In this document: positions 24,970 through 54,040 of the stretch, in pieces | How positions within the stretch are numbered: position 1 is the stretch's first letter | Layout: each line of letters opens with the position of its first letter | Assembly: GCA_949825065.1 (NCBI GenBank) | Contig: OX463842.1 | Span: 48,897,011-48,961,010, forward strand | DNA length: 64,000 nucleotides | Reading direction: 5' to 3' | Source of the DNA: Odontocerum albicorne | Taxonomy: Eukaryota > Arthropoda > Insecta > Trichoptera > Odontoceridae | Notes under the pieces: model-generated | What the model saw: only the letters and a program-made list of their open reading frames with translations | The model's database searches: none | Told to the model about the DNA's origin: nothing | Program-made: the position numbers and the translations under genes

Positions 24970-25055
24970 ATGGTGATAACTTTTAAAATATTGATATGTG
25001 ATAACTTTTAAAATATTCGTTCACATGTGATAACTTTTAAAATATTCGTTCCATA
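24970..25055. repeat. ~30-bp tandem repeat, three units
   Basis: GTGATAACTTTTAAAATATT occurs three times, two followed by CGTTC. Confidence 0.8.
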
Positions 25056-25314
25056 GTCACGGATCAAATGAATATAAAATTATGTATGGTGTGTTGATAT
25101 GTAAAATAATTTTCTGATTGAAGAGTATTTGAAAACAAGGTATATCTGTAGTGTATTTAAGAAAATAGACTTTTGACTCACATTTTCTATTCTTCAGACT
25201 GTGTAAGCCCAAACAAAAGTGTGATTTAGTAAAGTTTTTTAGCTGGGAAATGAGAATATTGCTCCAAAAAAAATCCTGTGAAATTTAGACTTGAAGTATT
25301 ATCGTCACCATTGT

Positions 25315-25900
25315 CAACCTGTATCGATCCACTGCTGGATGAAGGTCTCTCCTAATCAACTATAAATACTTCGGCTTTGTGCTTGTTGGTGCCATGTGAT
25401 ACTGATATGCTTCCTGATTTCGTCCATCCTGCGTACTCGTACCTCTGGTTTTATTCTGAACCTCTTTATGCCTCTTGGGTAACATTGGATTATTTCGGAT
25501 GTCCGTCGAGAATCTGACATTCTGGCTACATGTCCTGCCCATTGCCATTTTATTGTGTCTTTGTTTTGTTGCTAATCCAGTAGATTAATTTATGGTCTTA
25601 ACATAGATATCTCTAGGCTTCTTTGTGCCGTCTAAAGATTTTGTGTGTTCTTAACTGTGAGCGTCCATGCTTCCAGGTGAAGAGTTTTTTTTTTGGCTGG
25701 CAAAAGCTTGCAGAAACAAAAACCAGAAGATTAGAACTTTTTTTTTTCGATTCTCGTGCTTTACGTTCAGCCCATCGCTTATTGTAAGCCCCTTGATTCA
25801 ATGCGTCATGGTTTGGCAGCACAACGCATACCATGCGCTTTCCGCGCGTAGGATATGCCCGATCATTTTTAGTGGTAATTGTGAACGACACGCATAAGGA
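25315..25900 (-). mobile_element. LINE-D RT C-terminal fragment
   Basis: The minus-strand match to 18748-18995 starts at CTGTATCGATCCACTGCTGG and continues through the GRNQEAYQYHMAP-type frame. Frameshifted. The rest, to 25900, is more decayed sequence in the same orientation. Confidence 0.65.
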
Positions 25901-26214
25901 ACTTTTAATTACAATATGTACAGGTATACAGGTCAAACACAGATAAGGTGATTACAAATCTACCCTTATGGTAACAAGAAATGGTTCTTTTCAAAATCTA
26001 ATTCAATGCAATAATATAAGTTTCCAAACAATTTCAGAGGTAATTTAAAATCAAATTGACTGATTTATGTCATGCATACGTCTGATACAGGGAATTAAAC
26101 GACGATTTTCTAATCGATATTTTTTGATAAAATCGATTTTTTTTCCACTAAGCTTTTGTACTTCACCAATAAAATACTGAATTCACTTTCATATTTTATT
26201 ATAAATCTGCCAAT

Positions 26215-26640
26215 ACGATAGTCATCAACAGTATTTTAGTACCAACTTGGATGTATGGGAGGGAAACGTAAACGTGGAACGAGGTGGCTGAAAATTGCCG
26301 AATAAATTCTGTAAAAATGTGTGCACATATAAAAATAGATGAGGTGATAATGTATGACAGAATACGGATAAGGGATGAGCGTTAACTTAAGGCTCATGTG
26401 TTGATCAATATGAAGAAGACCACTCATGAAAAAAGACTTAACACTAAAGAAAAAAGACTAAAACACATTAACAGTGGAAATGTTAATGGATAAAGTAGAA
26501 GAGAAATATCTAGAAAAGTATGGTAAAGTCAGAGAAATAATTAAAGTTGTACAAACGTAGAAAATATGTGTCGAGATAGGAAAGTAAGGCGTTCTGTTTT
26601 CTGTGCCTACTCTGACAGGGAAATGGTATGAATTCATGTA
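26215..26640 (+). mobile_element. LINE-C 3' end copy
   Basis: Shares AGTACCAACTTGGATGTATG, the ACGTGGAAC block and the terminal CTGACAGGGAAATGGTATGA with other LINE-C copies. Confidence 0.7.
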
Positions 26641-26754
26641 TTATTGGTTGATTATTTAAATTAAGATTATTGAGTTGTTTATTTAAGTAAAAAATATGGC
26701 ATTTTGCATTTGTTCCCTTTTTATTTAAGTAAGCCTGAATTGTAACAGACTTCA

Positions 26755-26980
26755 ACCCCCCGCCCTCTAAGGGTATGTAGCATGATATAACTTCACCCCG
26801 ATGCCATTACCCTCCACCCTCCTGCAAGTAACGTCCTAAGACGTTAACTCTGGAGGATTCAGGCCCTGGTTGAGAGCCTCCTCCTTAGTCAACCCTCTTC
26901 CTCTTCTCCACTCTTCCTGGAAGGCTGGAGAGGGTAGGAGAGTTGCCACGTAGACGCTGTTGGACTCTCTTCAAATAATA
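26755..26980. other. Locally GC-richer unassigned block
   Basis: A ~220-base stretch with CCACCCTCC and pyrimidine-rich runs stands out from the AT-rich surroundings. No frame, repeat copy or promoter motif is identified. Confidence 0.4.
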
Positions 26981-27223
26981 TAATTTATTTAAGGGCAAGA
27001 CAAGTCACTTGCGAGGGCAAATATTATATCTTGGTATTTCAATGTTAGAGGTGAATCATTTTTGAAAGCTAAGAAATTCGCGTGTCGTGTGGAAATATTT
27101 TTTTCTTTATGTTTACAAAATGTTTATTATTTAACTAAAATTCCTTTCATTTCGCATTTTTTAATATACTCGTATATTAATTGCGTTATTTTACTAGATT
27201 GACTTAGTTCTTCAGGGAAACTG

Positions 27224-27640
27224 TGTTTATTTATTTATTTAACACTTTTATTACAAATTTAATCTGGCGGGTTTATTGCCAGATGGTAATATCTTCCCAC
27301 CAAACTGACAAGCGTAAAAAACATTCAAATTACTATCCATCCCCAACGACATCTATGAACATATGTATACGTTAGCATATGCCCACAAACCCTACAAAGA
27401 CGGACAACCACCCGAACTTTCTTTTCATATAAAGGGAGATATCATCAACCAAAGGAAAAAGAAGGAATGGTGGAGAGAAAAGAAAAAAATCAGGAATGAA
27501 ACATGTTATATTATTACTGACGAAATGAATAGTCGCTTCTTAAAGCATGCCAAGGACGGAGCGAGCTTTGTAACTGATTCTGGAGTCTCATTGCATAGAC
27601 GGTAAAAGACGACGTAAAAAAAGAGGAGCAGTGAACTGGA
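27224..27640 (-). mobile_element. LINE-A 3' end copy
   Basis: Minus-strand copy with TAAA-type tail at 27226-27242, UTR and FKKRL segment; internal short deletions. Confidence 0.75.
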
Positions 27641-27754
27641 AAGACCAATGAACGCGCAAGGTTTATGCTGAATGGCCAAGGTATATGCTGAACATGCAAA
27701 ATTATAAAATGCTATATAGCTTACGATTTTTTTCAATTGTACAAAGTAGTCTTT

Positions 27755-27890
27755 GTGACCTAGTTGGTAGGACACTTGTCTTGCAACCCGGGGGTCGTTT
27801 TCACTTAGGTTCTCTAAAGCATCTCTCTGGTTAGTCGGATAAGATTGTCACGTGAAAATAAGCTGGACATATTGTAAAGTATACAACGAA
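27755..27890 (+). mobile_element. tRNA-derived SINE, partial
   Basis: Box A-like GTTGGTAGGACACTTGTC and a tail with GGTTAGTCGGATAAGATTGTC. Box B is reduced to CCCGGGGGTCG. Confidence 0.65.
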
Positions 27891-27960
27891 AGTGTAATAA
27901 CAATAATTAAAGGAGTGTAATAACAATAATTAAAGGAGTGGATAACAATAATTAAAGGAT
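27890..27960. repeat. ~20-bp tandem repeat, three units
   Basis: TAACAATAATTAAAGGAGTG repeated, last unit truncated. Confidence 0.8.
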
Positions 27961-28067
27961 ATAGCTTAGATTAGAGAGCAGACTCCTCAAGAGCGATAAT
28001 ACAATAATTCAAATGCGTACTTGCAGTCACTCAGATCACGTTTGCCCAAAGGATACAAGAACTACGA

Positions 28068-28259
28068 CGACCTCCGTGGCCTGGTGGTAAGACACTTGTC
28101 TGCCGATCCGGAGGTTGCGGGTCCGATCCCCGCTGGAACCCAGATTTTTTTAAATAGGATTCCAGTCTAGTTAACACTTAGGGCCTATAAAAATATCTTT
28201 CTGGTTAGTTGGAAGAGATTGCCACATGACAATAAACTCGTCAGGTTAAAAAAAAAAAC
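28068..28259 (+). mobile_element. tRNA-derived SINE, best preserved copy
   Basis: Box A TGGCCTGGTGGTAAGACAC and box B GGTTGCGGGTCCGATCCCC are about 30 bases apart, as in an internal RNA polymerase III promoter. A unique body (AACACTTAGGGCCTATAAAA) follows, then GTTGGAAGAGATTGCCACA shared with the LINE-A 3' end, and an 11-12 A tail. The tRNA part lacks a proper acceptor stem, so it is a SINE and not a tRNA gene. Confidence 0.88.
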
Positions 28260-28360
28260 CAAATGAAGAAATACAACTCAAGTATCTATCGCAATTTCTT
28301 ACAAATACTTCCTTTAGTTAAATTAAGATTGCTTCAATCTCTGCCAATTAATATTTCTAT

Positions 28361-28560
28361 NNNNNNNNNNNNNNNNNNNNNNNNNNNNNNNNNNNNNNNN
28401 NNNNNNNNNNNNNNNNNNNNNNNNNNNNNNNNNNNNNNNNNNNNNNNNNNNNNNNNNNNNNNNNNNNNNNNNNNNNNNNNNNNNNNNNNNNNNNNNNNNN
28501 NNNNNNNNNNNNNNNNNNNNNNNNNNNNNNNNNNNNNNNNNNNNNNNNNNNNNNNNNNNN
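28361..28560. other. Assembly gap (200 N)
   Basis: Exactly 200 undetermined bases, likely a fixed-size placeholder. Open frames drawn through it are meaningless. Confidence 0.99.
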
Positions 28561-28951
28561 AAAAAATCAAATAACGTGCTTACTTTTAACTCAAAGGCTC
28601 AATTGGTGGTGCTGTTGACGATAGTGTCGCACGGCATTTTATCAATATGTCCGAATCACTAATTCGGTATTAATTATAATTTTAAGTCGTTTAACTAGAA
28701 TTTATTTTCCACGAGTCTTAACAAACGTAAATTTAAACTTAAACAAAAAATATAAAGAGACTTTAATTCCTATAACAATCAAGTGGGGAAATAAATTACG
28801 CTTTAAGAACTCCTTAAAATAATGATCCTAGCCCGAGTAGAGTCATGGTATGGCTCTGAATGTCTAGTCCAAATAAGACCAGAGTACGTGAGAATGTTAA
28901 AGTCTCAAGTGTTAAAATTTTAAGTACCCTCTATAAATTTTACTCCCTTAA

Positions 28952-29075
28952 CCCTTACGGGCCCGGCGCGCCGTATCCAGGGGTTGCCACGCTGCCTTTC
29001 ACTGTTTGCCCAGCTCTTAAGGACGAGGGTTGCGGCCGGCGGCGCTCTCACTTTCACGTGTCGGTTCTTTAAGGG
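28952..29075. mobile_element. Short GC-rich TTAA-type element candidate
   Basis: Left TTAA then CCCTTACGGGCCCGGCGCG; right TTTAAGGG then TCAA. The ends CCCTTA/TAAGGG are inverted. Only ~124 bases; one copy in the window. Confidence 0.45.
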
Positions 29076-29404
29076 TCAAATTCTCGAGTGGTTGTAGGTA
29101 TCTCTATGTAGTAGATATATGTACGAAAATAGGATGGTTATATATCACATAAAGCCTTGGTGCTTCGGCAAGACGCAGGACAATTGGAAGAGCTAAATTT
29201 AAATTATTACACTTACTGTCGATGGTTTCAATGGGGATTTGTTCGAGGAAGTCAGGAAAGTTTATTATTGGATATTACAATTTAGAATTAGAAAACCTTG
29301 AACTTAACCTCGTATAATTGGTTACTTAGTGCGTTCTAACTATTTATCTTTTAATAGTCATAATTTGTTTTGCATTTTTGGATATGGGTTACCTTTTAGG
29401 TCTA

Positions 29405-29605
29405 TTTAGTAAGCTGCGAATTTCCTTACCCGGGAGTTGCGGGTCGATTCCAAGAGGTAATTTTTTTTAAATGGTAATAGTTCAGTTTTATTTACAGCCT
29501 CTTTAAAACTATTCTGGTTGGTAATAAGAGATTGTCGCATGGCAATACACCTACTATGTGTCACAGTATATAACGAAATTCTAATAAAATACAATAAACA
29601 ACCTA
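29405..29605 (+). mobile_element. tRNA-derived SINE, partial
   Basis: Box B-like GAGTTGCGGGTCGATTCC, and tail GGTAATAAGAGATTGTCGCA then ACAATAAA-type repeats. Confidence 0.7.
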
Positions 29606-29609
29606 AAAT

Positions 29610-30416
29610 GTATACACTAAAGACAAGTTTTATTTTTTGACTATTTATTTCGTTTAAAAAGTGAATCACTATTTTGATATTTGTGATTTGCAAAATACTA
29701 AAATAGATTTCTTACTTTAAAAAAAAATCTTTACAGATCTCCCAGATAGTAAAATATAAGGCTTAATTTAATCTTAAACGAGTCACTATGAGTTCTTCCA
29801 AATATACATATGATACACATATACGCCTTACAGGTCACTCAATACATCACAATTCTATCATTTTTCAAAGGTTACGATTTAAACTTTTTGGAACTCCGTA
29901 TTAGATTATGTAACTTATTTATTATGTGACTTACATTATTCTCCGCTACACGTGTTACTACCTCCAATCCCGAAGCTCTTTTCAGGCGAAATTATCTTGG
30001 ATAAGTGCAGTGCTTAGGTCAGATTGGTATCATGTTACTATAGAATATCTACCTCCGAAGTGTATGCGGTCTATTAACTCGAAGATTTCAATTTTAATAC
30101 TATTATATAAAAAAAAATGATCTATTTATTAAAATTGAACTCTTTGCGTCAATAAAACACATACATATCTAATGTGGGTGGTCCATAGTAAAATGACACT
30201 AGTCTGACATAATCACTGTTTTCATAATAAACTGGGATCATCGCGCCTGAAGAGAGCCTCGGGAAAATAAGTAGAAATAGGTTTAGCAGAGATTAATGAA
30301 ATTTTGTGAAATAACCATGTTATTTATTTTTAAATATTCTAAAATTCTATAAATTATGAAACGGTGCACTCAATTGATCTTGACTAGGATTTAACAAATC
30401 TTTTCTTTTGGTACAG
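29610..30416. other. No recognised feature; intron or 5' flank of robo
   Basis: AT-rich sequence up to the Ig1 exon acceptor at 30416. I find no convincing signal-peptide exon here. Confidence 0.5.
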
Positions 30417-47470
<17,054 letters not shown>

Positions 47471-47983
47471 TTGACGAATCACATTAAGTTTTAAAATGCA
47501 ATTATATTTGTCTGACTTTAGTCTTTAAACGTTGTTATGGAAGAAAATGCATATCATGTTTTGTCACCTAAAAGTTTATATTATGTGGATGAGTAGTTTT
47601 CAAAGTCCTTACTTACACACTTAACTGTTATTTTTTTCAAATTCAATATTTCAAATGAACTGAAATTATTAGTGGGTTGAATTTTGTATGCGTATATATG
47701 CCCAAATTCAATAATGTGAATTTCTCAGGGGTTAAGAACTGTTTATTACCAAAATACATCTAGGCATAAAATATGTAATTTTTATTTCGCCACAAGTAAA
47801 CAGTTTCTACAGTAATATTTTTAAATCACACATTTTTAAATAACAGTAAATATACTCGTATGTTCGAAAAATGTCACGACCGTTTTGTATTAGTTAAGAA
47901 TATTTTTCGGAACTATTGCCGTGTTGAATTGACTTAAATGATTAAATGACGTTACAGCCTTTACCTTCAGAGCTACGTACTAT
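47471..47983. other. Probable 3' UTR and flank of robo
   Basis: AT-rich with no repeat recognised. ATTAAA at 47941 is a possible weak polyadenylation signal; no AATAAA seen. Confidence 0.4.
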
Positions 47984-48925
47984 GCGTATCCAGAAAGTAA
48001 GTGTACTGAGGCTCTCACGACCGGATGGATTTTATTTTCGACATGTTTGCTACACTTCCGTGTAGCCTGACCCTTCCCCTCCGCAACGAGACCGGTTCGA
48101 GGTCAGTACGTTGAGAAGTGTTTCGTGAAAAATGTCAATCCAATCTCCCGCCAAGTGCGAAATACGCGGCGTCATCCGTTATCTCGTTTGGAAGGGAAAA
48201 CCTCCGGTTGAGGTTTATAATAAGATGAAAACTGCATATGGTGATAAAGTTATGAATCGTACGAGTGTGTACAAGTGGTGTCGCGAGTTTAAAAACGGTC
48301 ACGTCACACATCTTCACCCTCCGCCAAAAAGTTCAAAACCACAATTTCAGCCAAGAAAATCGTGGCATCCGTGTTTTGGGACTGTCAAGGCATAATTTTA
48401 ATTGAATATATGCCTCAAGGGGAGACCATCAACTCTGCAAGATACTGTGAGACCCTAAAAAAATTGCGGAGGGCGATTCAGAACAAGAGGAGAGACATGC
48501 TGACAAAGGGAGTCTGCCTGCTGCACGACAATGCCAGACCACACACGGCCAACGCCACGAAGGAACTGTTCGCCTCGTTTAAATGGGTTGTCCTGAACCA
48601 TCCCGCGCATTCCCCTGATCTAGCACCTTCAGATTACTATCTCTTTACCTCCCTGAAGCTGCACATGGGTGGAAAAAGGTTTTCAACCGACGAGGAGGTA
48701 AAGGAGGTGGAGAAGTGGACGGAGGGGTTGGCGGGAAACTACTTCGAGGAAGGCATCAAAAAGTTGATACCCCGCTTCACCACCTGCATTGAGAGGAATG
48801 GCGACTATGTCGAAAAATAGCTTACATATGTACTACGGTAACCACGTAATTTTTATGTTTACATAAAAAAAATTGTAACCTACAAAAATTCAGAACACTT
48901 ACTTTCTGGATATGCCTCGTATGTC
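47984..48925 (+). pseudogene. Mariner transposase, internally deleted (family 1, copy 2)
   Basis: TIRs GCGTATCCAGAAAGTAAGTG and, inverted, GCATATCCAGAAAGTAAGTG. The N-terminal part (48132 on) reads CEIRGVIRYLVWKGKPPVEV and RTSVYKWCREFKNG, the HTH region. The sequence then jumps to a second frame, 48362-48820, with CLLHDNARPHTA (second catalytic Asp) and HPAHSPDLAPSDYYLF (third Asp), ending GDYVEK. The segment between, including the first catalytic Asp, is deleted, so it cannot be active. The copy in the robo intron (37000) keeps that region instead. Confidence 0.92.
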
Positions 48926-49190
48926 AAAAAAATAACGAGTGCGTCTTGCCTGCTTATTATATTCAGTTATATTTTTTGAGGAAGTAGCAGCTTTCATCCT
49001 CTGAAAGCTGCTACACCTTCGAAATGTCGATCATCATTTAAGCCAACTAACTATGGCAATAACTCCGAAAAACATTCTAAATTAACAGTTAAAATGTCTA
49101 TATGATTATAAATGATTTTTTTTAACTTGACTTACTTCAGCCAATAATTTCGATTTTTTTTATGCAATTATCAACTTGTTTTAATATGAC

Positions 49191-49691
49191 TAAGGTCCAA
49201 AAAAATTCAGCCTGAACAACAACTAAGATCACGTATGGAGAGATACTGCGGTGGACATTTAATACCTCTACCCTCTGTAGTATGCCACATAAAGCTAATA
49301 AAAATCATGTTGTATCGTTAAATTGTGAAATGTTAAAAATTGAATATCGAGCGGTTCTCAAGTTTTATTTAAAAAAAAGGAAAAAAACCCGGCAGAAATT
49401 ATATGATGATTAGATACTCTCTATGAAGAATCTTCTCCATATACAGCAACTTAACACAGTAGAAAACATCTAAATATTGTCATCTTTTGAAAAATAATTG
49501 ATAACCGTTCGAAATTCAATTTGTAACATTTCAGTATATTACGAAGCAACATGTATTCTATCGGCTCCAGTTGACAATGCTTAGGGTAGAGGTACCAAAT
49601 ATTAACTGCAACATTGCCTGACTGTACAATGGACGTGCCGAACGTGGTTTTTGCCCCCACATGCTCAAAGTAGTTCAGGTTTAAGACCTTA
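49191..49691. mobile_element. Foldback element, copy 3
   Basis: TAAGGTC and GACCTTA close the structure. Inner arms AATACCTCTACCCTC/GGGTAGAGGTACC and GAAATGTTAAAAATTGAAT/ATTCAATTTGTAACATTTC pair imperfectly. Confidence 0.75.
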
Positions 49692-49805
49692 GCGTTGTTT
49701 ATAATAATTTAATGTCACTGAAATATTTGAAACAAAATGCAACAGTTTTTTTGGGCTTAAGTATCGAGTGACTCCCGAACCACATTTCTCGACCCCTTGA
49801 CTATA

Positions 49806-50189
49806 CAGCCCTCATAAGCAAAAACGCAGCTAATGGGAATAAATCAGAAATTTAACTAAGTATGAGGCAATGCCCCATATCAAATTCTGAACCATAATCC
49901 ACAAAAAACGATACAGAAAGCCATTTATTTCAATACAAAAATCGATATAATGTCTTCTTTAATTTTACAAAATGCTAGGTTTTTCTAAGCAAAAAATCAG
50001 TAAAATGTGATTCATAAGCAAAGAGACAGCAAGTGCCTATGCGTTTGCTGCGTTTTTGCTTATGAATCACATTTGACTGCTTTTTGTTTATGAATCACGA
50101 CATTTTTAAGCAGCAATGAAAAACATGAAAGTACAGTTTTCTCAAAACTGAACTTTTGCCATAAGCTAGGTTTTTGCTTATGAGGGCAG
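49806..50189. mobile_element. TA-flanked MITE with ~20-bp TIRs
   Basis: Ends CAGCCCTCATAAGCAAAAAC and, inverted, CTGCCCTCATAAGCAAAAAC, bordered by TA. An internal inverted pair (GTGATTCATAAGCAAA and TTTGCTTATGAATCAC region, 50017-50100) repeats the same motif. Confidence 0.85.
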
Positions 50190-50855
50190 TATATCATAAA
50201 AATTAATGACATATCCTTTAATATATAATCAAGGCATTAAAAAATTAAGATTTTTTTGCTCATACTTTATAAATATTTCAAAACTATTGTATCATTGAAA
50301 AAAAAGCAGTTTAATTAATTCTGTAAAAGTTAATGAAACATATCGCCAATGATTAATTTATATCATAAATCCTATCCATCCGTTAGTATTAAGATTTTTC
50401 GCCAAAAATGTATAAATATTATAAAATATTTAAGCTTTAAGCCATTTTGTAAATAAAACTACTTGTGAATATAAAATAATTACCATATCAAAGACTTAAA
50501 AATATTTTTTTTTATTTATTGGATAATTTTTAAATATTAAATTGTAAATAAAAACAAATGCGAGTATTTCCGTTGTCGGCCTATTGAAAGTAGAAAACAA
50601 TATTAAATAACTATTGTTTTAGTGGTTTAAATATTTTAGACTAATCTTGAAAATGTAAAAATTATTTGTTTATATTTTTAACTATACTATTTTTGTTGAA
50701 GACATTTTTACCTTAATGTGGTAACCATTGATTTTGCATGACCCAAAAAATATTTTTTTAAGTTTTGTATATCGCTGTTTCCTGTCACCTCAAAAGCACT
50801 TTTAAATTAGTTCAATAGAAAATTATGGAGGCTGAAGATTATTAATGTCGCTAAC
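50190..50855. other. No recognised feature
   Basis: Very AT-rich. Confidence 0.4.
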
Positions 50856-50859
50856 AAGA

Positions 50860-51030
50860 ACTATCTCTGGGTATATCTCTGTCCCCGGAACCATCTCTGT
50901 CCTCGAGGCCATCTCTATCTCCAGGGGTATCTCTGTCCCCGGGGTCATCTCTGTATCCAGGGACATCTCAGTCTCCGGGTCCATCCCTGTCCCTAAAACC
51001 ATCTCTGTCTCCTAGCCCATCACGGTCCCT
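50860..51030. repeat. ~20-bp GC-richer tandem repeat
   Basis: ATCTCTGTCCCCGGGGTC-like unit repeated about eight times with variation, GC-rich against its surroundings. Confidence 0.85.
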
Positions 51031-51049
51031 CATCCTGTCCATCGGTGTA

Positions 51050-51150
51050 GAATGACGAAGGACTAAAACCAGTCCGGAAGTAAATCTGCCAGGAATCGAA
51101 CCTGTGGCTTCCACTTGTTTAGCATGAATGGTAAGCGTTTGACTACGGCC
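51050..51150 (-). mobile_element. tRNA-like SINE remnant
   Basis: Minus strand: GGAGGCCGTAGTCAAACGC (box A-like) and ACAGGTTCGATTCCTGGCAG (good box B). No acceptor stem, so not a tRNA gene. Confidence 0.5.
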
Positions 51151-51189
51151 TCCTTTTTCTGATATGTTTAGATAGATTGCCTTCTTTGG

Positions 51190-51660
51190 GTGTTATTACC
51201 TTAATATTTCTTTCTTCACAATGAGTGTGATGTCAGTTGTGAGCTTTGAAATATGGACTGGGTCCTTAAGATCCGACGTGAATTTAAAACATGAACTTAG
51301 TGAAATATAGGTAAGAGTAAGGTTATGCGTGCACTGAATACAATTTGTGTCAATGCAAGAAAAGAGAAGATATGAATACACTATAAATTGATGCATGGTA
51401 ATATGATGGTTAGAATGGGTTCGTCACGTAGAGAGAATCAATGACTAAACAAATATACAAATCAGAACTGCAAGAACTTGGGCGTAAAAGAAAAGAGGAA
51501 AACGTGGCAGGATTAAGTGGACTAGATTAAGCAAGTATATAAAATTAGTAGTTCGAACAGTGTGTATGTTAAGTGTAAATGAACAGTGAAATGTTGGAAT
51601 GAAGACGAAGTCAAAATACTGTACCGATTGAAAGGTGTGGAGATTTGTTATCACTGCCTA
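51190..51660 (+). mobile_element. LINE-C fragment
   Basis: Decayed plus-strand match with AAGATCCGACGTGAATTTAA and GAAAAGAGGAAAACGTGGCA-type blocks; no open frame. Confidence 0.5.
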
Positions 51661-52379
51661 TTTCGTAAAGTAAACATAAAGAACCAGAAGTCACCATTTT
51701 ATCTTACAATTTCACGTTTTCCAGAGTTTCCTATTCTGGAAACTGTTCAGACTGGACTATCAGCACCCGAACACTTTCTTGACTCGACGTCACCAGCAAT
51801 TACTAAATATTTAACGTAACACGCTAAGGGTTCACATCATACTATTTATTTTTCATCCCTTTCGAAAAAATGGTTTTTAAATTCAGTTTTATTAGAAATT
51901 TATATTTTATCTTTGTTCCCGCCAACCATGAGTGATTTAAATCAAGTCAAGTATAAAAAAACCGGTATTTTATTTTAAAAATATTAAAAAATAAAGTTTT
52001 AAATTTCATAAATATTTTAATTTATTTTTACTATAGATAAATCATTGAAAATATAACATTTAATTTTTTTTCTATAAAACTAGGTTAAAACGAGTCGAAT
52101 AAAGATTTAAGTTAGAGCTTTAAGCATTTGAAAGCTCAAGAGTCATGTTTATTGGAAATTACTTAATGAAAGGGGTTTTTTGATTATGTAAATATTATAA
52201 ATAAATGAATATAATTATAAATGTGTAAATACAATAAGTTATTATTCTAAGTGTTATAACAACTTCATAATGCATATCTCAAAATTATACTAAAATATGG
52301 TTTCTTCCTGCAGATAAGGTTTGTATCTAATAAAAAAGTGATTTTTAAAACAACTTTCTTTTATTTTGTTCCCTAAATA

Positions 52380-52515
52380 TGAAATTCCTTCTTCTGCGTC
52401 GTTACCTCAATACTGAGAAGCGCAACCTATACTGAAATTGCTGTATGTTGTGCACTGGTACTATTACCTCTTTACCTACCCCGACATTGAGACGGCATAA
52501 TGGTATGGATATGAA
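52380..52515 (+). mobile_element. LINE-C terminal fragment
   Basis: Ends with ACCTACCCCGACATTGAGAC then GGCATAATGGTATGG, the family terminus. Confidence 0.55.
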
Positions 52516-52549
52516 ACATGTTTAAGGGGTAAAATGAACTTAAGTATTC

Positions 52550-52785
52550 AAGTGTTTTTTTTTTATACTTATGATTTTTTATACTTATGACTTATGATTT
52601 TTTATACTGATGACTGATTTTTTATACTTTTGACATGATTTTTTATACTTTTGACTTATGATTTTTTATACTTTTGACTTTTGATTTTTTATACTTATGA
52701 CTTATGATTTTTTTACTTTTGACTTATGATTTTTTATACTTATGACTTTTGATTTTTTATATTACTTTATTTAAAACTTATGATT
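52550..52785. repeat. ~21-25-bp tandem repeat
   Basis: TTTTTTATACTTATGACTTA-type unit, about ten copies with A/T switches. Confidence 0.85.
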
Positions 52786-53083
52786 TTATACAGCTCTGTA
52801 GGCATTTGCTTATTTTTATTTAGTTTTGTTTTATATAAATTACCGGAATTAGGTCGGGCATACGCCTAGTTAGGCAGGGGATTGTTTTGTATATTTCATA
52901 GTAAAACATAAAAAGTATTAATAAAAAAAAAGCAAAAAATAAGCTGGTTGGCAAAAAATGCTGTATATCAGTAAATCCACTAGTTGTACCAAATATAACA
53001 AAAAATAATATAAAAACAAAGTAAAATATATATAAAATTAAAACACGGGTACATTACCCGGCGGTATGTAATACACATCGGGC

Positions 53084-53246
53084 TTAAGAAAGAGACTGTC
53101 GGCTATAATCTGATAACTTCGGCTTTGTAGAGCGTCGTCTCTGTCATTCATTGTCCCGTCGCGATTTGTCAGTCGTTGTCACGCGACAGAGACGAAGCTC
53201 TACAAAGCCGAAGTTAGACGATTATGGCCGACAGTCTCTTTCTTAA
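53084..53246. mobile_element. Long hairpin (foldback) element, ~60-bp arms
   Basis: TTAAGAAAGAGACTGTCGGC begins the left arm and GCCGACAGTCTCTTTCTTAA closes the right. The arms continue through CTTCGGCTTTGTAGAGC and GCTCTACAAAGCCGAAG and GTCTCTGTC/GACAGAGAC. Both ends read TTAA. Confidence 0.9.
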
Positions 53247-53264
53247 CCTACTTACCTTGTTTTA

Positions 53265-53330
53265 TTCCACTTTATTTATTGCAAATTACAATGCATTTCA
53301 ACACTTGCCGTGTCGTCTTCAGGTGAGTTG
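53265..53330 (-). mobile_element. Penelope-like 3' end, third variant
   Basis: Minus strand: CACCTGAAGACGACACGG, CAAGTGTTGAAATGC, then AATAAATAAAGTGGAATAAA. Confidence 0.55.
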
Positions 53331-53499
53331 TCAAGAACTAAATTATACATTGATTATTTATTGATTAAGTGGGCATTATTAAATTATACATTAATGATTC
53401 CTTCACCATCCCTAGAGTTAAGACTCTTTTGCCCAAAGGCAATATGCTTATTTAGCTCCCATGACATACAATGACGTGCCGAATTCAATAAAGGTAAAG

Positions 53500-54040
53500 G
53501 GAGGAAAACCATTTAGGCAGTCGATCGGAGCGTGGTTGTTATTGCGACAGGAGTTTGAGTACTTGGGCTTTCAGGATGAATGTCCTGTAGAAAAGGTTTG
53601 TGTGGGCTCTTGAGAGTGGGTTTCTTTTTGTTGTTTTATATTTGTATTTCTGTATATTTTTGTTTTTATTTTTATTATTGTGTGCGGTATATTATGGGAT
53701 GAACATTTTTGGTCTTTCTGGCGTGATGGTGTGTGAGGAGTTTGATTTTGCATGATATTTCCAGTTGTAATTAAGTGCCACTGTTTGTCAGGTTGATTAG
53801 AATGTGCAACAGGGTTTTGTTTTTGTGTAATCGAAAATCGGAAAGAAGTACTTATCGATTTATTTTTTCATGCTAAATATCCTCAGCGAGATACAAGCAA
53901 ACGCCTAGTTTACTGGGGACACGATAAATGAAAGGCAACAAACCCAGATCCATTAAAATTGAATGTCTAAATGAAATTACCTGTTGTTTTTTCGCAAATT
54001 ATGTGTATTTCTTGTCATGTGTAAATAAATAAAAATAAAT
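53500..54040 (+). mobile_element. LINE-B copy, ~540 bases
   Basis: Plus orientation ending AAATAAATAAAAATAAATAA. Upstream sequence (TGTTATTGCGACAGGAGTTTG ...) matches 62515-62030 in reverse, so the family unit extends at least 500 bases beyond the short tail copies. Coding frame is unclear. Confidence 0.75.

Noticed and set aside
28068..28140. tRNA gene
   Set aside because: Boxes A and B are present but the acceptor stem is not, and the sequence continues into a SINE body with an A tail.
28263..28574. Open frames across 28334-28574
   Set aside because: They run through the 200-N gap.
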